This document shows, in pieces, positions 26,049-35,203 of a DNA stretch of 64,000 bases; positions within the stretch are counted from its first letter, which is position 1; each line of letters opens with the position of its first letter. The notes beneath the pieces were generated by a model, which was not told where the DNA came from, searched no databases, and saw only the letters and a program-made list of their open reading frames with translations. Origin of the DNA: Hoeflea_A sp040932035. GTDB taxonomy: Bacteria > Pseudomonadota > Alphaproteobacteria > Rhizobiales > Rhizobiaceae. The position numbers and the translations under genes were made by a program. The stretch lies in NCBI RefSeq assembly GCF_040932035.1, contig NZ_JBFRBB010000002.1, positions 1,426,001 through 1,490,000 on the forward strand, read 5' to 3'.

Positions 26049-27572
26049 TCAGCCTGCCTTTAATCTGCTCGTTTTGGAAGTATCAAGATAGGCCGCAAGA
26101 TCCGCAGCCTGGGATTTGGACAAATGCAAACCGCGCTTGGTACGCCGCCACAGAATATCGTCAGCTGTGACAGCCCACTCGTTCTCCACCAGATAATCGA
26201 CTTCCGCGGCGTAGAGATCGCTGCCAAAACACTTGCCCAGTTCGCTGTTTTCGCGTGCCGATCGGAGTATTTTATCGGCATTGGTACCGTAGAGACGCAA
26301 AAGCCGGTAAGCGTGCTCCCCGGCAAGAAACGGATACCGGTCTTTCAACCGCACCAACAGCTCATCAAATTCCGTTGCGGCAAAATCACCGCCAGGTAGT
26401 GGCGAATTCGCGGTCCATGCGGCGCCCCTTTTTCCCAGCCGGTCTTCGACTTTTTCCACCACCGCCTCGGAAAGTCTCCTATAGGTCGTTATCTTGCCGC
26501 CAAAGATATTGATCAGCAGACCTTCTTTTTCAGTTCCCTCGCCCACCAGAACATAGTCGCGTGTAGCTTCCTGAGCCGCCGATGCTCCGTCGTCATAGAG
26601 CGGTCGCACGCCGCTATAGGTCCACACAACATCATCTCTGGCGACCGGTTCCGCAAAATATTCCGACGCCGCGTCGCAAAGATAGCCGATTTCATCTTCG
26701 GTGATATCCGCGTTTCCAGGATCCCCCCGATAGTCATGATCCGTCGTTCCTATCAGAGTAAAGTCACGCTCATAGGGGATGGCAAATATGATGCGCTCAT
26801 CCTGGTTCTGAAAAATAAAGGCCCTTGGATCGGGAAATTTCTTGCGAATGACGATGTGGCTGCCCTGAACCAGCCTGACATTCCGGATCTCTGCCCTGCC
26901 CGTTGCAGATCTTAAAACCTCATCGACCCAGGGCCCGGCCGCGTTAATTAACACACGTGCCTTGACCGTGCTGGTATTGCCGCTCCCCAAGTCTTCCAGT
27001 TCTATATGCCAGATGCCGTCGGCTCTGAGCACCCGCGTGACTTTGGCGCGCGTTTTGATTTCTGCACCACGCTCAGCAGCATCCTGCGCATTCAGAGCGA
27101 CAAGCCGTGCATCATTGACCCAACAATCAGAGTATTCGAATGCACTGTCAAAAACCGGTTTTAGCGGCTCGCCGGCCGGGTCGGATTTCATATTCAGGAC
27201 TTTTGTGGTGGGCAGCAGCTTGCGCCCACCGAGGTGGTCATAGAGAAACAGACCAAGTCTCAACAGCCAGGCCGGACGCAGGCCCTTGTGGTGCGGCAGT
27301 ACAAATCGCATTGGCCATATGATGTGCGGGGCAATTTTCCACAGAACCTCACGTTCCATGAGCGCTTCACGCACCAGCCTGAACTCGTAATGCTCCAGAT
27401 AGCGCAGTCCGCCATGGATCAGCTTTGTCGAATTTGACGATGTGCCGCTGGCAAGATCATTCATTTCGGCCAGACAGACTGAAAATCCCCTGCCTGCCGC
27501 ATCGCGGGCAATTCCGCAGCCATTGATGCCGCCACCAATGACAAATAGATCATAAAGTTCGTTATCGCTCAT
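26049..27572 (-). CDS. glpD: FAD-dependent glycerol-3-phosphate dehydrogenase
   Basis: A 507-residue aerobic-type enzyme that oxidises sn-glycerol 3-phosphate to dihydroxyacetone phosphate and passes electrons to quinone at the inner membrane. The FAD motif LFVIGGGINGCGIARDAAGRG is at residues 9-29, followed by the GlpD pattern SSNSTKLIHGGLRYLEH. The C-terminal DAO_C domain is complete. It starts with an ATG at 27572 and leads the glpD-glpK pair; the 229-base region above it is shared with the divergent YeeE/YedE gene. Confidence 0.95.
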   Translation of the reverse strand: MSDNELYDLFVIGGGINGCGIARDAAGRGFSVCLAEMNDLASGTSSNSTKLIHGGLRYLEHYEFRLVREALMEREVLWKIAPHIIWPMRFVLPHHKGLRPAWLLRLGLFLYDHLGGRKLLPTTKVLNMKSDPAGEPLKPVFDSAFEYSDCWVNDARLVALNAQDAAERGAEIKTRAKVTRVLRADGIWHIELEDLGSGNTSTVKARVLINAAGPWVDEVLRSATGRAEIRNVRLVQGSHIVIRKKFPDPRAFIFQNQDERIIFAIPYERDFTLIGTTDHDYRGDPGNADITEDEIGYLCDAASEYFAEPVARDDVVWTYSGVRPLYDDGASAAQEATRDYVLVGEGTEKEGLLINIFGGKITTYRRLSEAVVEKVEDRLGKRGAAWTANSPLPGGDFAATEFDELLVRLKDRYPFLAGEHAYRLLRLYGTNADKILRSARENSELGKCFGSDLYAAEVDYLVENEWAVTADDILWRRTKRGLHLSKSQAADLAAYLDTSKTSRLKAG

Positions 27573-27801
27573 GGATGCCCCAAACGGCCGTAAGACGTCA
27601 TTCCTCCCCTATAAAATTTCTCCCTAAATCCGAAATAATATGAACAATTTCGAAAGTCAAATGAAAGGACTGTGAAAACGCTGATACAGCATTTGAAGCC
27701 ATTCAGAACGCACTGGTCATGTGCCACCGGTGTCATAAAAGTGTATTCGCGTGATTTGAGACAATTGGCTCGCCAATGTTAATGCACACTGGAGAGGCAT
27801 A

Positions 27802-29004
27802 GTGACCGCCAAGACCAACCGAAACCGGACGATGGACAACCGCGCGCCTGAACCACCAAGACCCGCGCAACGCGGCGGGCTGCTGATCGCGACGACAGCC
27901 GGCTTCATCCTGCTCTTTATGGCATTTGGGGCCGGCTCAACAAAGCTGTTGTTGGCCGCCGCCATCGGCGTGTTTGCCGGTGTTGCGCTCTACCATGCAT
28001 CATTTGGCTTCACTTCCGCCTGGCGCCGGTTTGTCTTTGAGCAGCGCGGGTCCGGCCTGCGCGCCCAGATCATGCTGATCCTCATTACGTGCGCCGTGAC
28101 CTTTCCGCTGATAGCGGCAGGAGGCGTCTTCGGCAGGCCAGTCAATGGTTCGGTCGCACCATTCGGATACGCTGCCGCGCTTGGCGCCTTTATGTTCGGC
28201 ATCGGTATGCAGCTTGGCGGCAGTTGCGCGTCCGGAACGCTGTTTACCGCAGGCGGCGGCAACACCCGCATGTTGGCGACGCTTGGGGGTTTCATCGCCG
28301 GTTCCGTCATCGCAACCGCGCACCTGCCCTATTGGTGGTCCTTGCCCGCGCTGCCGTCATTTTCTTTGGTTGACGCCTACGGAGCCGCACCGGCCTATGC
28401 GATTACGGCACTGGTGCTGGGCGGGCTTTATCTGTTCAGCCGGCAAAGAGAACTCAGACACCACGGTGAACTTGAAGATAGACCTGACCGCGTCAATTTG
28501 ATTCGCGGCCCCTGGCCGAAATCCTGGGGGTGCGTTGCGCTGGCAATTGTGAGCATCGCTACGCTGCTGGTTCTATCAAGACCGTGGGGAATCACATCTG
28601 CTTTCATGCTTTGGGGAGCAAAAATAGCCCAAGCGGGTGGCGTGTCCTTTGAGACCTGGCCCTATTGGCAGAATCGTCTTGCCTGGCTTAATCAATCCAT
28701 ATTCTCCGACAGCACATCCCTGATGAATTTCGGCATCATAATAGGTGCCTTTGCAGCCGCCTCGGTCGCCGGTCGGTTTGCGCCGACTTTCCGGCTCCCC
28801 GTCAGGGATTTGCTGATTGCGATATGCGGTGGGCTGCTGATGGGCTATGGGGCAAGGCTGGCTTACGGTTGCAATATCGGCGCCTATCTCGGGGGCGTCA
28901 TTTCAGGCAGCCTGCACGGCTGGGGATGGCTGGTGTTCGGCTTCATGGGAAGCTGGCTGGGTGGGATGCTGATGCTTCGAACCTCGCAGGCGCAATCGAA
29001 ATGA
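27802..29004 (+). CDS. YeeE/YedE family membrane transporter
   Basis: A 400-residue integral membrane protein with about nine to eleven hydrophobic helices arranged as two related halves. The conserved cysteine loops GGSCASGTLFTAGGGN (Cys near 141) and YGCNIGAYLGG (Cys near 356) match TsuA-type thiosulfate carriers and selenium-related YedE proteins. It probably moves thiosulfate or another sulfur oxyanion across the inner membrane. Translation starts at a GTG with GGAGAGG eight bases upstream. A TusA (YeeD) partner, often adjacent, is absent. Confidence 0.87.
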   Translation: MTAKTNRNRTMDNRAPEPPRPAQRGGLLIATTAGFILLFMAFGAGSTKLLLAAAIGVFAGVALYHASFGFTSAWRRFVFEQRGSGLRAQIMLILITCAVTFPLIAAGGVFGRPVNGSVAPFGYAAALGAFMFGIGMQLGGSCASGTLFTAGGGNTRMLATLGGFIAGSVIATAHLPYWWSLPALPSFSLVDAYGAAPAYAITALVLGGLYLFSRQRELRHHGELEDRPDRVNLIRGPWPKSWGCVALAIVSIATLLVLSRPWGITSAFMLWGAKIAQAGGVSFETWPYWQNRLAWLNQSIFSDSTSLMNFGIIIGAFAAASVAGRFAPTFRLPVRDLLIAICGGLLMGYGARLAYGCNIGAYLGGVISGSLHGWGWLVFGFMGSWLGGMLMLRTSQAQSK

Positions 29005-29381
29005 TGATCAATTTGCAACACACTTGAAATAAATTTTCAGCCGGAAAACAGGCATGAGGGGTCGCGTTGTCTTCAGCGGTCTCCACCGGCTAATTACAGG
29101 CAAATTTGAAATATGGTGTCACTTCAACATGATACCACCTCAACAGCGGCTTTGGTCAAACCCAGTCAATTCACACACCACAACTCTCCCAAAGATTGCC
29201 TTGGCTCCCCTAAAAATATTTGTTGAATCCTCTGAGAGATTAAGAGTTGACATTGCTCCCGTACAACTTCTTATGGTTGCAGGGCGAATTCATATCTTAA
29301 TACATTTTTCGGAGTTGAATTTCGCTTCAGTGACCGGACACTTAATTTTATACTGACGCAGGGCGGCGGCAAAGGTACAAA
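29005..29381. other. 377-base intergenic region before the polysaccharide locus
   Basis: A+T-rich non-coding stretch. It must contain the promoter of the locus that begins at 29382. I looked for an ops/JUMPstart element and did not find one. A 100-codon open frame (29054-29356) lacks a ribosome site and any recognisable feature. Confidence 0.5.
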
Positions 29382-31388
29382 ATGCTTAATTCCGATCAGC
29401 AATCCGCTGATCCGCTTGGACTCAAAAGACTGGCGCGATCGATCCATCAGACAATGCTGGAAATGGGACGTCATCAAAAAAGAGCAATCTTCATGCTCTC
29501 CGATGGCGCATGCCTCGTCGGGTGCCTTCTTGTTGCCCTGGCCTTGCGCTTCGGCAGCATGGATTTCCCCGACCGCAACAATCTGACCTGGCTGCTCTTG
29601 GTTTTGCCGATTGTCGGCGTCACCTCCTACTGGTTTCTGGGCCTCTATAACGTCCTCATCAGGGCAATGGAAAGCAGGATGATCGGTATAATCGCCAGCG
29701 GCGCTGCGATCATGATGATGTTTGTCGCTGCTGCCTCTCATATGGATAGCGGGTTCAATATTCCCAGGTCGGTGCCGCCAATTTATGGATTGCTCGTCTT
29801 CATATCGATCGGTCTGTCACGGGTCCTTGCCCGAGCCTACTATCACCACATAGAGGCCGGACTCAGTTTTCGTGAAAATGTGCTGATCTATGGAGCCGGT
29901 TCTGCTGGAACGCAGCTTGCAGCGGCAATTCAAAGTGGCAATCACCAGCGCGTCGTCGGTTTTCTGGATGATGATCCCCGGCTGAAAGGAAGTATGATCC
30001 GCGGTTGCCGCGTCTACGGCCCCGACAAAATCAGCAAACTCCAACAAAAATTCGCCATTTCCCGCGTTCTGTTTGCCATGGCCAACGCTACGCCAACTCA
30101 AAGGCGCAGTATCGTTGCCCGGCTTGCACCATACAAACTTGACCTGCAGACAATTCCGCCACTGAGTGAAATTCTTCGCGGCAAGGCCCATGTTCAGCAA
30201 CTGAAAGAAATTCGCATTGAGGATTTGCTTGGCCGCAACACCGTTAGTCCGATTGCGAAACTGTTTGATGAGGCAATAGACGGAAAAACCATTTTGGTTA
30301 CTGGGGCCGGTGGTTCAATCGGTTCCGAGCTGTGCCGGCAAATTCTGAAAGCCAGACCGAAGAAGCTTGTGCTTTTGGAAATCAGTGAACTTGCACTCTA
30401 CAATATTGAAAAGAGCCTGCAAAAACAGTTGGTTCAAGCCTCACCCATTGAGATCATCTATACGCTCGGTGATGTGCGAGACCGCAAGCGTGTACACACC
30501 TTGCTGACACGCCATGATGTGGACATTGTTTACCATGCCGCCGCCTACAAACATGTACCGATCGTTGAGGCAAATCCGTCCCAGGGGGTCGTAAACAACA
30601 TCTTTGGGACATGCTCAGTTGCGCAGGAAGCCGTTGCATGCGGCGTCGAACGGTTCATCTTGATATCGACAGACAAGGCAGTGCGCCCGTCCAATATTAT
30701 GGGGGCATCCAAGCGTCTGGCTGAACGGGTCGTACAGGACATTCAACAAACTGCTGACAAAACCGTTTTTGCAATTGTGCGCTTTGGAAATGTACTCGGC
30801 TCCTCAGGCTCCGTCATCAATCTCTTCACCGAACAGATAGCCGCAGGCGGTCCGGTTACTGTCACCCACGAAGAAGTAACCCGCTATTTCATGACCATTC
30901 AGGAGGCAGCTCAACTGGTGGTTCAGGCCGGGTCGATGGCCAAGGGGGGTGAGGTCTTTGTGTTGGACATGGGTGACCCGGTCAGGATCAAGGACCTGGC
31001 AATGCTGATGATCCAGTTGAGCGGAAAAACCGTCCGCAGCGAGGAATACCCCGATGGCGACATAGAACTGGAAATTATCGGATTGCGTCCGGCAGAAAAG
31101 CTGTATGAGGAACTGCTGATAACAGATAGCGTTGTTGGAACCGAGCATCCGAAAATCCTCCGCGCTGAAGAAAAAAACGGAGCGCTTGCCTCGCCGGTCG
31201 ATGATTTGTTGCCACGGCTTCAAAATGATATCGACAATGAGGATTCAGACCGGCTTCGCCTGACCCTGCAGGCCGCCGTTGAGGGCTACCGGCCCGATCC
31301 TGATGTTCAAGGTTCAATTGGGGACCTTCAATCCGCACAGGTTTTGAGCCTTGAAGAAGAAAGAGCTTTGCGGCAAAAGGGATCTTGA
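29382..31388 (+). CDS. membrane nucleoside-diphosphate-sugar 4,6-dehydratase (WbpM/CapD/PglF type)
   Basis: A 668-residue two-part protein. Residues 36-150 hold four membrane helices. Residues 165-290 form a CoA-binding-like Rossmann domain (IYGAGSAGTQLA). Residues 300-600 are the SDR dehydratase domain with TGAGGSIGSEL near 307 and the active-site stretch STDKAVRPSN near 430 followed by MGASKR. The missing Tyr (Met in the SxMxxxK form) is usual for UDP-GlcNAc C6-dehydratases of this group. It would make a 4-keto-6-deoxy sugar such as the quinovosamine precursor. A DegT aminotransferase that could act next is at 39039. Confidence 0.9.
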   Translation: MLNSDQQSADPLGLKRLARSIHQTMLEMGRHQKRAIFMLSDGACLVGCLLVALALRFGSMDFPDRNNLTWLLLVLPIVGVTSYWFLGLYNVLIRAMESRMIGIIASGAAIMMMFVAAASHMDSGFNIPRSVPPIYGLLVFISIGLSRVLARAYYHHIEAGLSFRENVLIYGAGSAGTQLAAAIQSGNHQRVVGFLDDDPRLKGSMIRGCRVYGPDKISKLQQKFAISRVLFAMANATPTQRRSIVARLAPYKLDLQTIPPLSEILRGKAHVQQLKEIRIEDLLGRNTVSPIAKLFDEAIDGKTILVTGAGGSIGSELCRQILKARPKKLVLLEISELALYNIEKSLQKQLVQASPIEIIYTLGDVRDRKRVHTLLTRHDVDIVYHAAAYKHVPIVEANPSQGVVNNIFGTCSVAQEAVACGVERFILISTDKAVRPSNIMGASKRLAERVVQDIQQTADKTVFAIVRFGNVLGSSGSVINLFTEQIAAGGPVTVTHEEVTRYFMTIQEAAQLVVQAGSMAKGGEVFVLDMGDPVRIKDLAMLMIQLSGKTVRSEEYPDGDIELEIIGLRPAEKLYEELLITDSVVGTEHPKILRAEEKNGALASPVDDLLPRLQNDIDNEDSDRLRLTLQAAVEGYRPDPDVQGSIGDLQSAQVLSLEEERALRQKGS

Positions 31389-31465
31389 ATAAACGCTTCG
31401 GCAAATAGACCTGGATTGCCATTTTGCCCTGGTAGAGTTCCTTTCGGCACCATGCGGGGGTAGCC

Positions 31466-32881
31466 ATGATTGTTCCTGTTATAGTTAGCGGCGGCGTCGG
31501 TTCCCGCCTCTGGCCGGCTTCGCGTCAAACGCACCCAAAACCGTTTCTTCCGGTCGAAAATGGCAAAAGCCTGCTGCTTAACACGTACAACAGGGCAGCC
31601 TCGCTCGACGGAATTTCCGATATCGTAACAATCACCGCGCGCGAGTCGTCATTCAAGACTGTCGCGGAATATGCCAACAGCAAAGATTCCGGCATTACCA
31701 ATCACCTGCTTTTGGAGCCCGTTGCCCGTGATACCGCTGCGGCGACAGCCGCTGCGACAAACTTTGTCGCCAGGCAATTTGGTCCGGACGCCGTCGTCCT
31801 GTTCCTGGCCGCCGATCATTTGATTCGGGACATCTCTGCATTTCAAGATGCGGTAACCAATGCGGCCAGCAGGGCCGAAAACGGACAGATCGTTACATTC
31901 GGCATCGAACCGGACCGTCCGGAAACGGGATATGGCTATATCGAAGTTGATGGCGATCAGGCTGTACGTTTTGTGGAAAAGCCTGATCTGGATACGGCAC
32001 GTCACTACGTCGAATCCGGAAACTTTCTTTGGAATTCGGGAATGTTCTGCTTCAAGGCGGGCGTGATGCTGGATGCGATGAATATCCACTGCCCGGAAAT
32101 TCTGCAGGCAAGTGAAGAGGCGATTAAAAAGGGAAAGCAGCAAACACTCGATTCCCGCCACCTGGAAACCGAACTTGACGAAGAAGCCTTTTTGAGAGCT
32201 CCAAAGATTTCAATCGACTATGCCGTGATGGAAAAGGTCTCAAACCTGTCAGTCGTCCGTGCCGACATCGGTTGGAGCGACGTTGGCACCTGGTCTTCAC
32301 TCTCGGAGAGCTACGCCGCGGACAGTGAAGGCAATACCGCAATAGGCGACACGGCGCTGGTCGATACCAAAAACTGCTTTGTCAGCTCAGAGGGCCGGCT
32401 GGTGAGTCTTGTGGGCGTTGAGGACCTGGCGGTGGTTGATACCCGTGATGCGACGCTGGTCGTCAGCAAAAATAAATCGCAAGACGTCAAAAAGCTGTTT
32501 GAAAAACTCAGCGGCGATGGCCACGAGGCACACGCCAGCTTTCCCACGGGACATCGGCCATGGGGCTCCTACACGATCCTGGATGAAGGTGCCGGCTACA
32601 AGGTCAAGCGCATCGAGGTCAAACCGGGCGGCTGCCTGAGCCTGCAGTCACACAAACACCGTTCAGAGCACTGGACCGTGGTGCAGGGTGTCGCACATGT
32701 CGTCAATGGCGATGATGAGATCGTCCTCAAATCCAACGAATCCACTTATATTGAATGTGGCAATGTTCATCGCATGGAAAACCGCGGTTCGGAACCGATG
32801 ACCCTGATTGAGGTCCAGACCGGATCCTATCTCGGTGAAGACGACATTGTCCGCTACGAAGATATTTACGGGCGTTCCTGA
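31466..32881 (+). CDS. manC: mannose-1-phosphate guanylyltransferase / mannose-6-phosphate isomerase
   Basis: A 471-residue bifunctional enzyme that makes GDP-mannose. The nucleotidyltransferase signature SGGVGSRLWPASRQTHPKPF is at the start, FVEKP near 170 and NSGMFCF near 190. The C-terminal type II isomerase cupin begins near 355 (HRPWGSYTILDEG) with the metal-binding HKHRSEHW. GGGGTAGCC precedes the ATG. It feeds the gmd-fcl pair that lies convergently next to it, giving GDP-L-fucose. Confidence 0.94.
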   Translation: MIVPVIVSGGVGSRLWPASRQTHPKPFLPVENGKSLLLNTYNRAASLDGISDIVTITARESSFKTVAEYANSKDSGITNHLLLEPVARDTAAATAAATNFVARQFGPDAVVLFLAADHLIRDISAFQDAVTNAASRAENGQIVTFGIEPDRPETGYGYIEVDGDQAVRFVEKPDLDTARHYVESGNFLWNSGMFCFKAGVMLDAMNIHCPEILQASEEAIKKGKQQTLDSRHLETELDEEAFLRAPKISIDYAVMEKVSNLSVVRADIGWSDVGTWSSLSESYAADSEGNTAIGDTALVDTKNCFVSSEGRLVSLVGVEDLAVVDTRDATLVVSKNKSQDVKKLFEKLSGDGHEAHASFPTGHRPWGSYTILDEGAGYKVKRIEVKPGGCLSLQSHKHRSEHWTVVQGVAHVVNGDDEIVLKSNESTYIECGNVHRMENRGSEPMTLIEVQTGSYLGEDDIVRYEDIYGRS

Positions 32882-32940
32882 CCGGCGGCCGTGTCGCGTC
32901 TACTTAAGTGGCGGATCACCTGGCAAATAGCAAACGGTGA

Positions 32941-33873
32941 TCAGGCTGCGACATTTTGAAGAAAATCTCTGTAGGATCTCGCAATCCCGTCCTCAAGACC
33001 GGTTTGCGCAACCCATCCAAGGTCCCGCATACGACCGACATCCATAAGTTTGCGCGGCGTTCCGTCGGGTTTGGAGGCATCGAACGCGATTTCGCCCTTA
33101 AAGCCAACGACCTTCATGACCGTTTCCGCAAGCTCACGGATGGTAATGTCGATGCCTGTTCCGACATTGAAGAGACCGGTCTCAACTCCGGATTCCATCA
33201 GGAAGACACAGGCATCAGCCACATCGTCGACATACAGAAACTCGCGCATCGGATTGCCTGATCCCCACACAACGAGTTCCTTGTCGCCGCGCTCCTTGGC
33301 TTCATGCGCCTTCCGGATCAAGGCGGGCAGCACATGGCTGTTGTTCAGATCATAGTTGTCGTTTAGGCCGTAAAGATTTGTCGGCATTGCGCTGACATAT
33401 TTCGTGCCGAACTGAGCATTGTAGCTTTCGCACATTTTTATGCCGGCAATCTTGGCTATCGCATAGGGCTCGTTGGTGATTTCAAGCGGACCGGTCAGCA
33501 GATAGTCTTCCTTGATCGGCTGCGGGCAATCGCGCGGATAGATACAGCTCGAACCGAGAAACAACAGCCGGCTGGTACCGGCCAAATACGCACCGTGAAT
33601 GATGTTGGTCTCCATCGCGAGGTTCTGATAAATGAACTCGCCGCGCGCGGTATTATTGGCGTGGATACCGCCGACCTTGGCCGCAGCCAGAAAGATGTAA
33701 TCTGGTTTTTCAACGCGTAGAAATTCGAAGACGTCTGCCTGATTGGCAAGATCAAGCTCGGAACGCGAACGCAGCAACAGGTTTGAGTATCCAACCGATT
33801 GCAGCCTTCTTACGATGGCCGACCCAACCATACCTTTGTGGCCGGCAACAAAGATCTTCGCACCGTTTTCCAT
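32941..33873 (-). CDS. fcl: GDP-L-fucose synthase
   Basis: A 310-residue SDR epimerase-reductase that turns GDP-4-keto-6-deoxymannose into GDP-L-fucose with NADPH. The motif VAGHKGMVGSAI at 10-21, SSCIYPRDCPQPIKE near 108 and the catalytic Tyr-x3-Lys in EPYAIAKIAG are typical. It starts 5 bases after the gmd stop, so the two are one unit read leftward. It converges with manC. Confidence 0.95.
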   Translation of the reverse strand: MENGAKIFVAGHKGMVGSAIVRRLQSVGYSNLLLRSRSELDLANQADVFEFLRVEKPDYIFLAAAKVGGIHANNTARGEFIYQNLAMETNIIHGAYLAGTSRLLFLGSSCIYPRDCPQPIKEDYLLTGPLEITNEPYAIAKIAGIKMCESYNAQFGTKYVSAMPTNLYGLNDNYDLNNSHVLPALIRKAHEAKERGDKELVVWGSGNPMREFLYVDDVADACVFLMESGVETGLFNVGTGIDITIRELAETVMKVVGFKGEIAFDASKPDGTPRKLMDVGRMRDLGWVAQTGLEDGIARSYRDFLQNVAA

Positions 33874-33878
33874 GAAAT

Positions 33879-34964
33879 TTACTCGTGGTAGTCGTAAGCA
33901 GAATATCCGTGGCTTTTAACGAGATCGTCACGTTGCGCCGATTTCAGGTCGTCGCGCATCATCTCGGCAACCAGCTGCGCAAATCCTGTACCGGGTGTCC
34001 AGCCGAGTTTTTCTTTTGCTTTTGTAGCATCCCCTAGAAGGGTCTCAACCTCGGCCGGGCGGAAATAGCGGGGATCGACAGCGACAATGCACTGTCCTTC
34101 GGCATTGTATCCCTTTTCGTCAACGCCCTTGCCCTCCCATCGGATCTGAATTCCAACTTCGCCGGCTGCTGCGTCAACAAAATCGCGCACGCTGTATTGT
34201 TCGCCTGTGGCTATGACGAAGTCCTCTGGCGCCTCCTGCTGAAGCATCAGCCACATCATTTCAACATAATCCCTGGCGTGCCCCCAGTCGCGTTTTGCAT
34301 CAAGGTTACCGAGGTGAAGGCAGTCCTGAAGCCCAAGTTTGATGCGCGCCAATGCCCTGGTGATTTTACGGGTGACGAAGGTTTCACCGCGCAGCGGACT
34401 TTCATGATTGAACAGGATGCCGTTACAGGCATACATGCCGTAGGCTTCGCGATAATTGATGGTGATCCAGTATGCGTAGAGCTTCGCGACCGCGTAAGGC
34501 GAGCGCGGATAAAACGGCGTGGTTTCTGATTGCGGCGTCTCCTGCACGAGACCGTAAAGCTCCGAGGTCGACGCCTGATAAAATCGGGTTTTGCTCTCAA
34601 GCCCAAGGATCCGAACCGCTTCCAGAATGCGCAGCGCTCCAAGGGCGTCGGAATTCGCCGTATACTCCGGCTCCTCGAACGAGACCGCCACGTGCGACTG
34701 CGCCGCCAGGTTATAGATTTCATCCGGCTGCACCTGCTGGATCGTCCGCGTCAGGCTGGACGAATCGGTCAGGTCGCCATAATGCAAAATGAGCCGGGGA
34801 TTCTCGACATGCGGATCCTCGTAGAGATGATCGATGCGGTCCGTATTAAACAGTGAAGCGCGGCGCTTGATGCCGTGGACCGTGTAGCCTTTACCCAACA
34901 GGAACTCGGCCAGATAAGCACCGTCCTGTCCTGTTATTCCGGTGATTAATGCGACTTTACTCAC
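33879..34964 (-). CDS. gmd: GDP-mannose 4,6-dehydratase
   Basis: A 361-residue enzyme making GDP-4-keto-6-deoxy-D-mannose. TGITGQDGAYLAEFLL near the start, HYGDLTDSSSL, the active site STSELYG with Tyr-x3-Lys in SPYAVAKLYAYW, and NHESPLRGETFVTRKI are diagnostic. It heads the gmd-fcl unit. The 239 bases upstream are shared with the divergent cysD gene and are strongly A+T-rich near 35110-35190. Confidence 0.96.
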   Translation of the reverse strand: MSKVALITGITGQDGAYLAEFLLGKGYTVHGIKRRASLFNTDRIDHLYEDPHVENPRLILHYGDLTDSSSLTRTIQQVQPDEIYNLAAQSHVAVSFEEPEYTANSDALGALRILEAVRILGLESKTRFYQASTSELYGLVQETPQSETTPFYPRSPYAVAKLYAYWITINYREAYGMYACNGILFNHESPLRGETFVTRKITRALARIKLGLQDCLHLGNLDAKRDWGHARDYVEMMWLMLQQEAPEDFVIATGEQYSVRDFVDAAAGEVGIQIRWEGKGVDEKGYNAEGQCIVAVDPRYFRPAEVETLLGDATKAKEKLGWTPGTGFAQLVAEMMRDDLKSAQRDDLVKSHGYSAYDYHE

Positions 34965-35203
34965 TCAATCCCTTCCTGTTTTCTGATATCCAGCCCCTGC
35001 AATGGCCCGCTGTACCTAGCAATCTGTGCCGACAATTGAAAGTCAAATCCCCACTATGGACAATGGCTCCAAACTTCGTTCTCCTAATCAACACCCAAGT
35101 GTCGCAAAAATCAGATTAATAATTTTTAATTTGCATTTTTCTAGAGATTTAATGAAAATGGGCATCCATTTTTATAAATTATCATTTTGCGACAATTTCT
35201 ACC

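Noticed and set aside
29005..29381. JUMPstart/ops element before the polysaccharide locus
   Set aside because: The core ops sequence GGCGGTAGCGTG was not found on the coding strand.
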